Assembly: GCA_022393335.1 (NCBI GenBank)
Contig: JAJEKB010000900.1
Span: 66,084-130,083 of the forward strand
DNA: 64,000 bases
Reading direction: 5' to 3'
From: Macrotrachela quadricornifera
Taxonomy: Eukaryota; Rotifera; Eurotatoria; Philodinida; Philodinidae
Shown piece after piece: positions 42,589 to 54,692 of the stretch. Within the stretch, counting starts at the first letter, position 1. Each line of letters begins with the position of its first letter. The position numbers were made by a program, and so were the translations under genes. The notes below the pieces were generated by a model that saw nothing but the letters and a program-made list of their open reading frames with translations, had not been told where the DNA came from and searched no databases.

Positions 42589-45500
42589 TTAATTTGAACC
42601 ATCATTCATCGTTAATTGAGCTGTTCGAGCTAATGCATTTGTTGTGGTACGTTTTGGATATGAACGTAAATATTCATCATCAGCTAATTGATTCACATCA
42701 GGTCGATCACGAACATTATAAGTTAAACATCGTTTTATAAATGACTTTTAAAAACGAAAAAAAAAAAAAGATAGACGAAATTAAATATAATTTAAAAAAG
42801 AAAATACTTTTGCTCCGTCAGATACAATTGGTTTAGCTGGAAATTCAATTTCTTTAGCTTTTAATATTGTTTGATTTTCAAGAATAGCTGCTTGGGATTG
42901 ATTATGACCGTAAGGTTTTCGTCCATATAAACATTGAAAAAAAATACAACCTAAACTCCATACATCAACTTTAGATGATATTTTAGGTGGATTTGGTCCT
43001 TGAACAAATACTTCAGGCGGTAAATACCTATAAGAAATATTATTTTTTAATAAATTTATTTATTTTTTTTTTTTTCTTACCAATAAGTTCCAGCTCCTTG
43101 TGATGTTAAATCCATTCCATGTTCAGGATCATATGTATCTTCACACATTTGTTTACTTAAACCAAAATCTGTTATTTTTATTTCTCCACTACTTGTACCC
43201 GAACCCAATAAAATATTTGCAGGTTTTAAATCAAAATGAATCACAGGTGGTTTAATACCATTATTTAAATAACGTAATGCACTTACAGTTTGCATAACAA
43301 CAGAACGTGCTTCTTTTTCTGGTATTACTTTATGTTGTTTTAAGAAAAAATCGATATCATTTCCTTCAATATATTCCAAAACAGTACAAAATCTTTAACG
43401 AAAATATATATATATATGTTATGAAAAAAAAATTTTTTTTTCTTCTTACGAATCTGTATCGATTTCGAATACATCATAAAGACGAACAATGCGAGGATGA
43501 TCGAGTGTTTTAAGTATGTCACATTCACGTAAAGCATGTCTTAAAAGAAAAGGTTAAATAATATTAAGTAATAAGAAATTTTCTAGAGAAAAAAAAAATC
43601 TTTGTTCATTTTTTATCAATATGAAAGTTTCGTTTTTTTGGAAAAAAATTTTCTATGTTTATATTCCTAACAATAGCTTTATCTAAGATACTTTCAAATG
43701 TAACAATATTGATTAAAATTTATACTTGATATAATTAGCTTTCTTTTCTTCTTTCCATTCTTTATTAAGTTGATGAACTTTAACGGCAACATATCGTTGT
43801 TCTTTTAAACAGAAGGCCTTTAAAATAAAATAATTATTTTCTTGTTTTTTAAAAAATTATTTTTTTAAGTTTTTACTTTATGCACTTCGCTAAAACCGCC
43901 TTTGCCAATCAAACTTAAAAGAAGATAACGATCATTAAGTAAAGGATGATCTTGAAATCTAAACAAAGAATAAAAATTCAAAAAGCAAAAAAAAAGTAGA
44001 TTTTTCAATTGAAATTATTTTTATTCTACCTGGAATGATCTTCATTATAAATTCGTTTTAATTCACGTATATGTAAATTTCTTTCACGTTCAAGTTTTTC
44101 ATATTCAATTTGAAGATCAACTTCTTCCTTTTTTAATGATGCTTGTCTTAAACGTAAAATTTCATCGGATTCATACCATTCACTTATTATTATTCTATTA
44201 AAAAATAAATTATGTTAAAATGTTTCTTTTTTCTCCTCTTAATATTTTCTTTTAAACATACGCTTTATTTGCATCATTTGTTGTTTTCATTCCATCATTA
44301 CTACTATCATCTTGTGTTGGTATTGTACCACTACGATCTTTACTTTTTGCTCTTGTATATGATGTTTTTGCTAGTTTTTCTTTTACTTCATAATTTGGTC
44401 GACGTCGTAATAAATTTCGACGTTCACGATCAAGATCTTCTCGAGCACGTTGAAGTATTTCTTGTTGTCTAAAATATATATATTTTTTTAGATAAAGAAA
44501 ATTCTTTAAAATATACTTTGTAATATCAGTAAATGCTGTTCCATCAGTCCAATTTTCTACAAATGTTGCACCTTGTCGTTGTGTAACAAATTGACCAAGC
44601 CTTAAACGATTTTCCATACATTTTTGACGTGCTTGTTTTCGTTCAAGCGTTGACTAAGAAAAGAAAAAAAAAATGCAAGTTGTATTTCGTGATATATTTT
44701 GATTTTTTTAAAATAAAACCTGCTAAATAGTTAAAAATAAGATACAAAACGTGGGTCTTTATTATACCCTCGCATGTTATTTAGAAATAGGTCCATCAAT
44801 TTCAATGACATTTTCTTTTACTAATAAAGAGTTTGCAACGACACAAATATGTACTAAATATCTTAACGTACTTTAATTATTTGACCTTTAATGTCTTTAT
44901 TTTAAGACAAGATTGTCTTTTTCGTGTTTATCATATAATATCTTGTACTCGTTATTATAATCCTTGATATCAATTGAAAATATGTCAACACTGATAGTTT
45001 ATAGAAACTAAAAAAATCTATTTCATACTTTTTCTACTAATAATTTTTTATTAACAGCAAGACATTTTTGTAGTATAGTTGTTTGTTTATCAAGATCTTT
45101 TTTTGTATCAGTTAATTGTCGCCGTAAATCTTCTCGTTCCTTTTAAAATAAATAAAATTAATTTTTCGAAGAAATGTTCTTTTTTTTTACTCTTGTTAAT
45201 GCTTGAATTTGACTGTTCTTTGCTTCAAGTTCACCTGATGTGGAATTTATTGCTCCAATTATATCGGTCTAATAATAAAAAGTTAAATAAATCTTTAAAA
45301 TAAAATGAATTAACTTGTATTTGTTTTGAATTAGCTGTTGGATTAGTTGATGATTCTGATGTATGATTTGAATTTGAACCTGAATCACTTTGAGCAGATG
45401 AAACTGGTGAAAAGCCAATTTCTCGATAATTTGAAGAATTCTTTAAATAATAATTAAAACGAATACAAAAAAAAAGTTATTAAATAGATAAAACAAAAAC

Positions 45501-46170
45501 TATTTACTTTAGTTACAAATGTTTCTAAATTTATATTAATTTTTTTTTGTTCAATTGATACTGGTGGTTGTAATTCAGTTAATGTTAATTGTTTTTGATT
45601 CATATTCATTTCACTTTTTCGTCTTTTTACTTTTTGACCATCATTATTATCATCAATTTTTGGAGTTCGTTTTCGTCTTGGCTTATCAATTGTAGAAGAA
45701 AATTTTTTAAGTGTACTTGTTGTATTGGAATTTTTCGGAGAATTTTGATTTGCTATTATCGGTGTTACTGTTGTTGTTGATGTACCAAATAATCGAAATG
45801 GTGATATAGTTATTGGATGAAAATCAAGTTCGTCTGTATCTGTTGGACTTGGATTTTTTGGATTTATTCCGATACCATTATTTAATGGTGATGCACGATT
45901 ATTACTGTTATCTATTGAATCACTACGTTGAGGAAATAATTTAAATGTTGGAAAATTATTATCTAATGGAAGAACATCTTGACCTATAGATATATATCTA
46001 TATGATAAAATTTCTTGATTTAAAGTCTCTTACCACGAGAGTTAAATTGATTTTCGGATGGTTTTGATACGAGATTCATTCTATAACATAATTATTTTTT
46101 TTTTGTAAACAAATGAAAAAACTCATATCTAGAAATAAAAGAAAAACTTTTACCTATCGATAGAGGGCAT
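42589..46170 (-). CDS. TLK: Tousled-like serine/threonine kinase
   Basis: Nuclear kinase that phosphorylates Asf1 histone chaperones during replication-coupled chromatin assembly. The N-terminal region (46170-45300) is Ser/Asn-rich with a basic, nuclear-localisation-like patch ([17 protein letters not shown]). Coiled-coil segments follow ([25 protein letters not shown]-type [33 protein letters not shown]), then the TLK-typical [14 protein letters not shown]. The kinase domain runs from [20 protein letters not shown] (near 43930) through [36 protein letters not shown] and GTYWYLPPEVF to [21 protein letters not shown]-type Lys (YVAVKVHQL), HxD and DFG are intact. I chose the start [13 protein letters not shown] (46170), which needs a short first exon; a second in-frame ATG is at 46079. 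Stop at 42591-42589. Confidence 0.96.
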
Positions 46171-46644
46171 ACATTGTATTTCATATGATCAATTAATAGA
46201 ATTAAAGCATAAAGAAAAGAAAAAACACATATATTACAAAGACTAAATATTCTTCATCCTCATTGGTTTTTTATAAACACATATATATATGAAGAAGTTT
46301 CCGGTTGTAGAAAACAATTTATTGTTTATATATATATATTTTATCATAGTTAAATTGAAAATAATAAAAAAGAGAAGAATATTGAATAGAATTTGATTAC
46401 ACAAAATGTTTTACAATGACAATGAAATTCTCGAAAAAAAAAATCATCGTGGTGGACAATTAGTAGCATCGCTCGTACGCGTACGACCCGAGCGATCGAT
46501 TGTTAAACAGCTCGTTCTTACTGAATCTATTCGTTTAGAATATAACCAATAAAAATATTTTTATAGAATATAAAAGAGGACACTATACGATGATAATTAA
46601 ATCTAATTTATTGATTATAAAAATAGAAAATAAAAAAATTTATA
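46171..46644. promoter_or_regulatory. Shared upstream region of divergent TLK and speriolin-like genes
   Basis: 474 bases separate the two divergent start codons. In an otherwise AT-rich stretch sits a CpG-rich patch (46470-46500) whose core is a perfect 14-bp palindrome, tcgtacgcgtacga (46473-46486), followed by cgagcgatcgat. A bidirectional promoter element is plausible but unproven. Confidence 0.45.
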
Positions 46645-49332
46645 ATGATTAAACAATCAAATATAAAATTTGATTTTGAATTATCAAAAAATTTAACAAA
46701 AAGAAGAAATCAATCAATTGAAAAGAATTATGTTTGTCAACGATTTGCAGCAAGGTAAATTAAAATTTTTTAAAATTTTTTAATAATATGATGAAAAATA
46801 AATAACGCGCGAATTATAATATAAGATTGTTATCATTGATAAAAAAAAAAATCATTTATTTTAATTGACTAATTATTTTGAAATAGATTCATTTCAAAAA
46901 TTTAAAACTATGTAACTTACTTTGATAGGAATCAATAAAAATGTTATAATTAATTATTATTTTTTTTCTTTATTTTTTTGTTTATCAAGATTTATCTTCA
47001 ATGTTATATTTTAATATAATCATAATCATAATCATATATAATATCAATCAAAAATAAAAATCGATAAACAAAAATATCGAAGATTAAGAAAAACACCATT
47101 GATGTACTTAATTATTGAATCATTACCAATCATTTTTGTCGTTCTGTTTATTAAAGATATTTTCTCTATGAGAAAGAAAATACATTTTCACATGTATATG
47201 AAAAAAAAAAGATTAAAGACAATGCAAACAAAAATGACAGCATAATAATGCCATGCTTAAATTACATAGTATATAGAATTTCAATGACTATATGAAACGT
47301 AATGTATGATGAAGAAAGTCATATAAGATGACTTTTTGTTGCTGTATTTTTAAAATTTTAAATCATAAAAATAAAATAAATATACGAATTTTCTTGTATG
47401 ATACTAATAATTGAATGTGAAAATACGTCATTTGAAAAAACTTGAAAAGAATTATGAAATAGAATCAGAAATGTTTATTATACACAAAAAATTTAACTTT
47501 GAAATAAGTCTTTCGAATAAGGATATAAAGGATATCGTTTTAATACAGTAGAAGTTTATCATAGATTTTATCTAAAACTTATAACTTGCAATACGTATCT
47601 ATGCTTTTCCCTTCATCTCATATTTTTTTGTAAAACATCGTCTTTACATAGAATTTATAATTAATTTAGATTACAATACTATCACGTTTTGAAATATACT
47701 TCCTTATGAATAATTCAATCATTCATATTATTCTTAAATCTATTAAAGATATTTACAACCAATAAAAATATAAGAAAAATGAAACGAAATGAAGCTGTAG
47801 GCAATAATATGTCTTCTCTATAATTGCGATGATCTTTCAATGTGCCATTTAAAATTCATTCGAAATTTGTCAACTTTGTATTCCATTTTTATCGTCCTCA
47901 TGTTTATGTAATTTTTTTTCACTGTGAAGTTTGTCAGCAGACTACTTTTTTTAGCCTGATCTAGCCTGAAAACTATATGAGATAAATTATCATAAATATT
48001 TTTTCATACAACAAACTAATGACATAGCCAGAAGTCCTTCACTGATTAGTAAGTTTTCAGCTAAGCTATTTTAAGTATACAATGAAGAGATAAAAGAAAA
48101 TATATGAAATAAGAGATTTAAATGACGAAAGTTAGTGGACAATATCATCAACTTGTCATATCATATTATATTTCAAGTTTTAATAGAAAAAAGTAACATT
48201 ATACAGTATGTCTAGAAAAAGAATGATCTTTATATTTCTAATAAATAATTGTATTAACAATTTTATCTTACATATAATGATAATTATCAAGAAATAAAGT
48301 TGATTCGTCACGTTTACCTTGAAAAACAGATGACATCATTTTGTATTGAAGTTAAATAAATATACCATAAACAATGAATTTTTTTCTTTTTTCATTACAT
48401 ATATATATGCTTCGCAAAAGAAGAGGTTACTACGTAGGATAGATAAGCTACTATTGTTTAACTTATTTTAAAAATATTCTTTAAAATAATCAATATAAAT
48501 AATCTTTTCTTTAGACATGGACTTATTGTTACTACTACGAAACATTCAGAATTAACAAATGAAACAAAATATTTTTCATCTTCTCATCAAATTCAAGAAA
48601 CAAATATAAATACAACATTTATTGATGTTTTAGAAAAATCTTCTAGTCATTGTTCTTTAATTGAAACATCTCTTAAAGAACGAATAGATAAATATATGAA
48701 TAAAGATGAAAAAACATTAATATTAAATTCAAAAACTAAACAAAATCTTAATAAATTACAACAAATAACAGATGATGTTAAATTATTAACAAAACAATTA
48801 CAATTATCAATTGAATTTAATAAAAATAATAATAATTCTTCATCATCTACATTAGGTATATTTATTTTTTATAAAACAAACAAATTTTCTTTTTTCTATT
48901 AAAGATCAACATATACTTGGTGAAATATGTTATCAACTTGAACGACGTATTTTAATTTTAATATTTTCAAAATCTAAACAATTCTATGGTTATTCCCTTC
49001 GTTATTTATTATTAATAATTGAAAATGAAGAAAATAAATATAATCGTTATATATATAAAAAACGTTTTATACAAATTGAAAAATATCTTTTAAAAACAAA
49101 TTTTCAATTTAATTATCATTCAATATTAACATTTTATTTTATAAATAAATATGGAATTCATTCTGATTATCAATGGTTAAAAACTTATTCAAATATTTTA
49201 TTAAATTTAAATGAAATAAAATTCTATTGTTATTCAATATTATCAAAAAAATTTCATCATGATTTATCAATTATTCTTGATAGTCTTCAATTAATTTCAA
49301 ATTTTGATGGAAAACCATTATTTTATTGGTAA
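46645..49332 (+). CDS. Speriolin-like protein (SPATC1/SPATC1L family)
   Basis: Three exons: 46645-46754 (MIKQSNIKFDFELSKNLTKR, ending RFAAR), about 48516-48854 (Ser/Thr/Asn-rich with a short coiled-coil-like segment, LNKLQQITDDVKLLTKQLQL), and 48905-49332. The last exon carries the speriolin C-terminal domain: HILGEICYQLERRILILIFS, then FYGYSLRYLL, YFINKYGIHSDYQW, and the diagnostic end DGKPLFYW before the stop. In vertebrates this family is centrosomal and testis-enriched, interacting with Cdc20 (SPATC1). The N-terminal part shows no further similarity. The 1.76-kb intron between exons 1 and 2 holds no gene that I can see. Confidence 0.8.
46755..48515 (+). other. 1.76-kb intron of the speriolin-like gene
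   Basis: Donor AAG|GTAAATT and acceptor TTCTTTAG|ACATGG join CAAG to ACATGGAC in frame. AT-rich throughout, no open frame or clear repeat. Confidence 0.7.
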
Positions 49333-50331
49333 TCGAGTTTATTTATTTGACATTATTTAATATGCATCTGTTATTAGTATTAATAATAAAAGCAAATATC
49401 TTGAAATGAATGATAAGAAGAACAGAACATTTCTCTTGATTGTCTTCGTTCGGAGAAGAACATGAAATTTATTCATCAATTTTTTTTTTGTTGCGCGATG
49501 CCGGAAACGATATAGAGAGAGAAAAGAAGAAAGAAAAAAAGAAATGATAGACAAATATTACTACTAACAGATTGTTGCTGCTCGAGCAAGCGAAAGCAAA
49601 TGTCTTTATCATTATCATCATCATCCTTTATTCATCATTGTATAACTATGTAATATGTATTGTGAAATAAAAATAATATATTTCATTTTATTTCAATATG
49701 TTAATACAATACGAAATCCCTTACTTGTTCATATTGCAGGTAAGATGAAAATAATGAAGTTGAAATAAAAGAATTTAATTAAAATGAAAAGAAAAATTAT
49801 TATTATAAAGTTTTATAATTGAGTTGTTTTGTCAAGAATATTAATCTTTGATTTAAAAAAAAGAGATAAATCACGATTATCTGTATAGATTTCTTCGTTT
49901 TATTTGCTCGATATTTTGTTTTCTTTCCTTATTCATTGCACGTAATTGATTTTCTCTTTTTTGACAAACATATTTCATGTAATCCATTAGCATATTTAAT
50001 GATTATTAAGTATCCGATGCATCGAATACAAGCTTTGAAGAATGTTTGAAGAATTATATGTTTGAGTATCTTGTTCATTCAATTAATGATAGTCGGAAAA
50101 TATTATTAAGTATACGAGATCATAAAAATTTTTTTCTTTCGAATATTTCAATCAATTATAAAAAGTATTACAATATATTTCCATAGAAAGAAAGACAATG
50201 ATTTATTAAAACATTAACTATATTTATGAATAAGAATAATTCTTTTCAAATTACAATATTAAAAAAAACTGTTGAATATTGATTTTAAACTGTTTTATTT
50301 GAACTTAATCAAATATATAACTTGCATGTAG
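49333..50331. other. Region between speriolin-like gene and first WAP-sushi gene
   Basis: Contains the speriolin-like 3' UTR and, probably, the unresolved first exon (signal peptide) and promoter of the WAP-sushi gene. I could not find a phase-compatible first exon. Confidence 0.4.
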
Positions 50332-52881
50332 AACAACAAGGTCGTTCAAGTACAACTGAAGCATATATCTATCGACATCGTTTGATAACAAGATCAACAA
50401 CATTACCATCAATAACATTACCATCAATAACATTAAATAATTATGATTTTTTTTCAACATCAACAACAACATCATTTCTTAATTATTATCAACCATCACC
50501 AACATTTGTTAATGAATATTTACCATCAAATCGAACAGAAAATTTATGTCTAAGACAAAAGAATGTTCATAGAAATTGTCAACGTTCGTGTCATGGAATT
50601 AATCAAAATACAAATTGTCGTCATCAAAGAGTTTGTGCTTGTGATCATAATTGTGGATTTTCTTGTCTTTCAAGAAGTAATAAAAATAAAAAAAATATTT
50701 TTCAATTATTTATTTATTTTATTTTCATTTAGCTATTTTAACTGAACAATATCTTTGTCCAATATTAAGTAATCCACCACATGGTCGAATACATTATGAT
50801 GGACATTCATTTTATAGTCGTCTTGTTTATGAATGTAATTCAGGTTATACAGTAGTTGGACCTAAAGAACGTATTTGTGTTAGTGATGGTTTTTGGGAAC
50901 CAGTTGTTGATGTTTATTGTATACGTAAAGGTAAATATATAATAGTTAAAAATTTAAAAAGAAAAATTATTCTTATATTTTAGATGAAGTTTGTACAATT
51001 GAGATTCCTATAACAAATGGTCATTATACACCAAAACAACAAGTTTATTATCCTGATCAACAAATACGTATTGAATGTGATCCTGGTTATGAACTTGATC
51101 GATTATCACCTTTACAGATATGTTTAAAAAATGGAACATGGTCACCAATTGATCCACCAAGATGTTTAAGTAAATTAGTTAAATTATATTAATAAATTAT
51201 AATATATATATATATACATATATGTATTATTTAAGAATCTCCATGTGGTGAACCACCATTAATATCAAATGCATATCTTGTTAATACTACATCTTCTTAT
51301 GCACAATATGCTTGTTTTGAAAAGTATATATTAAAAGATTCGATATCTACAATTGACTGTAAATATGGTCGTTGGCAAAATATTCGACCACAATGTATTG
51401 AAGCAATGTGTCGACATCCAACAATGGATGGATTTAATGGATATGTTTTCAGTACTCGTTCAATATTTCATCCTGGTGAAAGTACAAGTCTTACGTGTAA
51501 TAATACTGCACGTTTTGATCTTATTCCAATGGTTGATTCTATTATATGTAATAATCAAGGAATATGGAAACCAACAATACCAAAATGTTACGGTAGATTT
51601 TTATTTTTCTTTCCTAAAGTTATGCTTTTTTTTCCCTGTTTTAGAAAAATGTCGGTTGCCAGATTTAGGAAAAAATTTAATTGGTTATTCTATAGATGAT
51701 AATACGAATGAATTGTATGGAAAAGAAGTACAAGCAGGTACATATATTCGACATGGATATTCAATTAAATATCAATGTCAATGTCAAAAGCAATTTATAC
51801 GAAATTGTTCATTGATAAAACTAGCATCTATTCAATGTATTGATGGACAATGGACAAATGGTGGTCCACGTTGTCGAGAAAGTATTTTTATCATATTATT
51901 TTATCTTATTTTTTTTTTATTTATTTATTGATTCTTTTATACAAAAGAAATATCTAATAAGTGTCAAATTTTAATGAATATTCCTAAAGTTGTATTGAAT
52001 AACGAAACGAAATTAAATGATATATTAAATGAAGGAGAATTATTTGATTATGGATGTATTGATGGTTATACACCCATGACAAATGTGACATGTATACAAG
52101 GATATCTAACACCACAACCATTATGTGAACCAAGTATATATATATATAAAAGTTGAATTTAGATTTTGAAAACAAGAGTATTATTTTTGTTTTTATTGCC
52201 AGAAAATTGTACAACTCATCCTTATTGGATTAAGAATGGATATGTTAAATACCAAAATAGACGACATGGTGGTCATGCTGAATATTCAGTAAATATATAT
52301 CTTGGAATTATAATTGTTAAAATACAATTTTTTTTCTATTTTAGTGTCGTAATGGTTATAAATTAAGTAGTCGACGAATATTACGATGTTTATATGGTCA
52401 ATGGGAATCTCCATATGATCGAAATAATCTTGTTCAATGTGTAGCAAGTATATAAACTCTTTTTTTTTCTAAATCAGTTTCATTTTTTCTTAATGTTATT
52501 CAATTAGATACTTGTCTTCATCCAGGTTTCATTCGTAATGGAAAAACTTATGTTGTTAATTATGGAACATCACGTTATATACTTTCAGCAAATGCTTCAT
52601 TAAGACATGGAGCTTCATTACAATTTGAATGTGATCCTGGTTTGTTAATTTTGTTTTATTTATTTGTTAGTTTATTATAAATGTTTTTTTTAAAGGTTAT
52701 ATGCTTGTTGGTAATCGTGGTGCGACCTGCTTCTCAGGCATATGGCGACCGGATCAATTACCAACTTGTATTGAAGGTATTTTATATTTTTATACATCAT
52801 TTATCTTGAATCTATTTCAATCATTTAGATCGACATGTGTCCTTGCAACATACATTACACAAATTTGTCAGTAAAGGATGA
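50332..52881 (+). CDS. Secreted WAP-like plus eight-sushi-domain protein (copy 1), 5' end unresolved
   Basis: The first supported exon starts after the acceptor tgtAG at 50331. No in-frame ATG precedes the domains, so the signal-peptide exon is upstream and missing from this model. A low-complexity Ser/Thr segment is followed by an eight-cysteine module (NCQRSCHGINQNTNCRHQRV, then CACDHNCGFSC) spaced like a WAP four-disulphide core. About eight CCP/sushi domains follow, mostly one per exon: CPILSNPPHGRIHYDG, CTIEIPITNGHY, CGEPPLISNAY, CRHPTMDGFNGYVF, CRLPDLGKNLIGY, CQILMNIPKVV, CTTHPYWIKNGYV and CLHPGFIRNGKTY, each ending W...C. The last exon (52829-52881) encodes DRHVSLQHTLHKFVSKG and stop. 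No membrane anchor. Likely an extracellular binding or defence protein; function not readable. Tandem paralogue of the next gene. Confidence 0.8.
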
Positions 52882-54010
52882 CCATGTAAACAATTTGCTT
52901 GTTCGTTGTTCTTTTTTTCTCCATTCTTTTTTTGTATTCATAATATTGTCCTTCAAAACTTATGTTGAACAGTTGATGCTCGCATATACGTCATCATATA
53001 CATACATGTGTATGTGTCATTTATGTCTGCATAGAGAGAGAGAAAGAAAAAAAACTTTTAAAAGATTTTTTTGGTACTATCATTAAAAAGAAAAAAAAAA
53101 TATTTTTTTTTTTGTCTTGATGATTTAATATGTAAAATGATTATGATTTAATCAAAATAAAATATCGTTGTGTAATATAGATGAACAACATTGATAGAAG
53201 TAAAGTTGTCGCTTTAGTATACTTACAACTATACTCAACAAGTATTAAGCTTCCGGACTGAATTGTATTCAAAAAGAAACTCTTCTCGCATCATCGCACG
53301 CTTGAATATATGGTGCCAGCAGCTACGTTTTTTTATTATATATGTTTGTCTTGTGTTGAGCAACCCATCTCTTGACCAGTTGTCGCATTCATGTAGTACT
53401 CCCTAAACAGTCGTATAGTATGTATTGTTCAATGTTATCAAGAGTTGTTCTTTTCTTTTTTTTTTTTCTTACTCATCTCTAAAGATTTGTTTATAAGACA
53501 ATTCTTTTTCTTCGATTTTTTTTTTATGTATATAATAGAAAGACATTTGTTTCCTTATTCTCTTACTAATAATGTATGATGATGCAAGTTCAAAATATAT
53601 CATTCATCAACTATACATTTCTTATCGGATTATATGTGCAAAGCAACGAAGAAGATTGTAATTTAACACGAGAGACAATAGTCGACTTTTCGACTCATCA
53701 TATACTCATACTTGTTCGGCTTTTTTCTCTTTTTTTTTTTTGCTTTTTGGTATTATTGATCTATTGTAGATATATATCAAAATGTGTGAATATAGATTCA
53801 AAAAAAAGAAAAAGATCTGAATATTTTCTTTCTTATATTCATCAAATTTTTCTCTTCTTCTCCTTTTTCTTCCGTATTTGTTGTATAAAAAAAGACAAAT
53901 TTATTTAGCATGTACTGCATTTCTCTGATGTATAAATTGGAATTGTTCTCTTTATTCAACACATTGGTACTACTAACTAAACATACTGACTTCTCTTTCT
54001 CTTTTCTTTT

Positions 54011-54014
<4 letters not shown>

Positions 54015-54042
<28 letters not shown>
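54015..54042. repeat. (TC)14 microsatellite
   Basis: Uninterrupted TC dinucleotides flanked by T-rich pyrimidine sequence. Confidence 0.95.
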
Positions 54043-54638
54043 CCCTCTTTTTTACTGATGATGTATATATGTGTATATGAGAATATACCGATCAATCATA
54101 ATGTAGATATGACAAATGAGGGTATGTAAGTTTCTATATTTATTAAAGATAAGATTAAATTATTTTAATTAATTAAAAATAAAAAAAAAAAATTTTTTTC
54201 TTTTTTATTTGATTTTGTTCTTTTATAAAGATTTCTTAGGTATGATTAATCACTATTTTTTGCTTTAAGCACATACAATACTCATTTATTATATAGAATT
54301 CATCTATGTCCAATAGTTTTCTTTCATAATACAATAACATAATATATATCAATCGGCAAGGATATAACAGATGTATGCAAAATGGTCAAGTATAAGAAGA
54401 GATGACCAAGAGTTTTCTTCTTTTATATATTGAACTTACTTACTTTCTTTTTTTTTTCTTTCTTATTGTTTGTTATTATGTCATAGAATTTTACTGAACA
54501 TGTAAGACATATTTGATATCATGTATGTTGTTTTTTTTTTGTCGAATAACACGCACATAGAGTAGAGATTAAAAGTATAAATATGGGATTAAATATTTTA
54601 ATTATATCATCTTAAGAATATATATAGAATCGTTTAGT

Positions 54639-54667
54639 AAAGAAAAAGAAAAAGAAAAAGAAAAAAG
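54639..54667. repeat. (AAAAAG)n short tandem repeat
   Basis: Four to five copies of AAAAAG immediately upstream of the first exon of WAP-sushi copy 2. Confidence 0.85.
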
Positions 54668-54692
54668 ACTGATTAATATTTTAGATGATTTA

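Larger units (their letters stand above)
52882..54692. other. Spacer between the two WAP-sushi genes
   Basis: 1.8 kb rich in simple sequence: A/T runs, a (TC)n tract at 54015-54042 and an (AAAAAG)n tract just before the next gene. Open frames here are composed of low-complexity translation and are not called. Confidence 0.5.

Noticed and set aside
52835..53908. Several plus-strand open frames between the WAP-sushi genes
   Set aside because: Simple-sequence composition, no domain motif; the first overlaps the true terminal exon in another frame.
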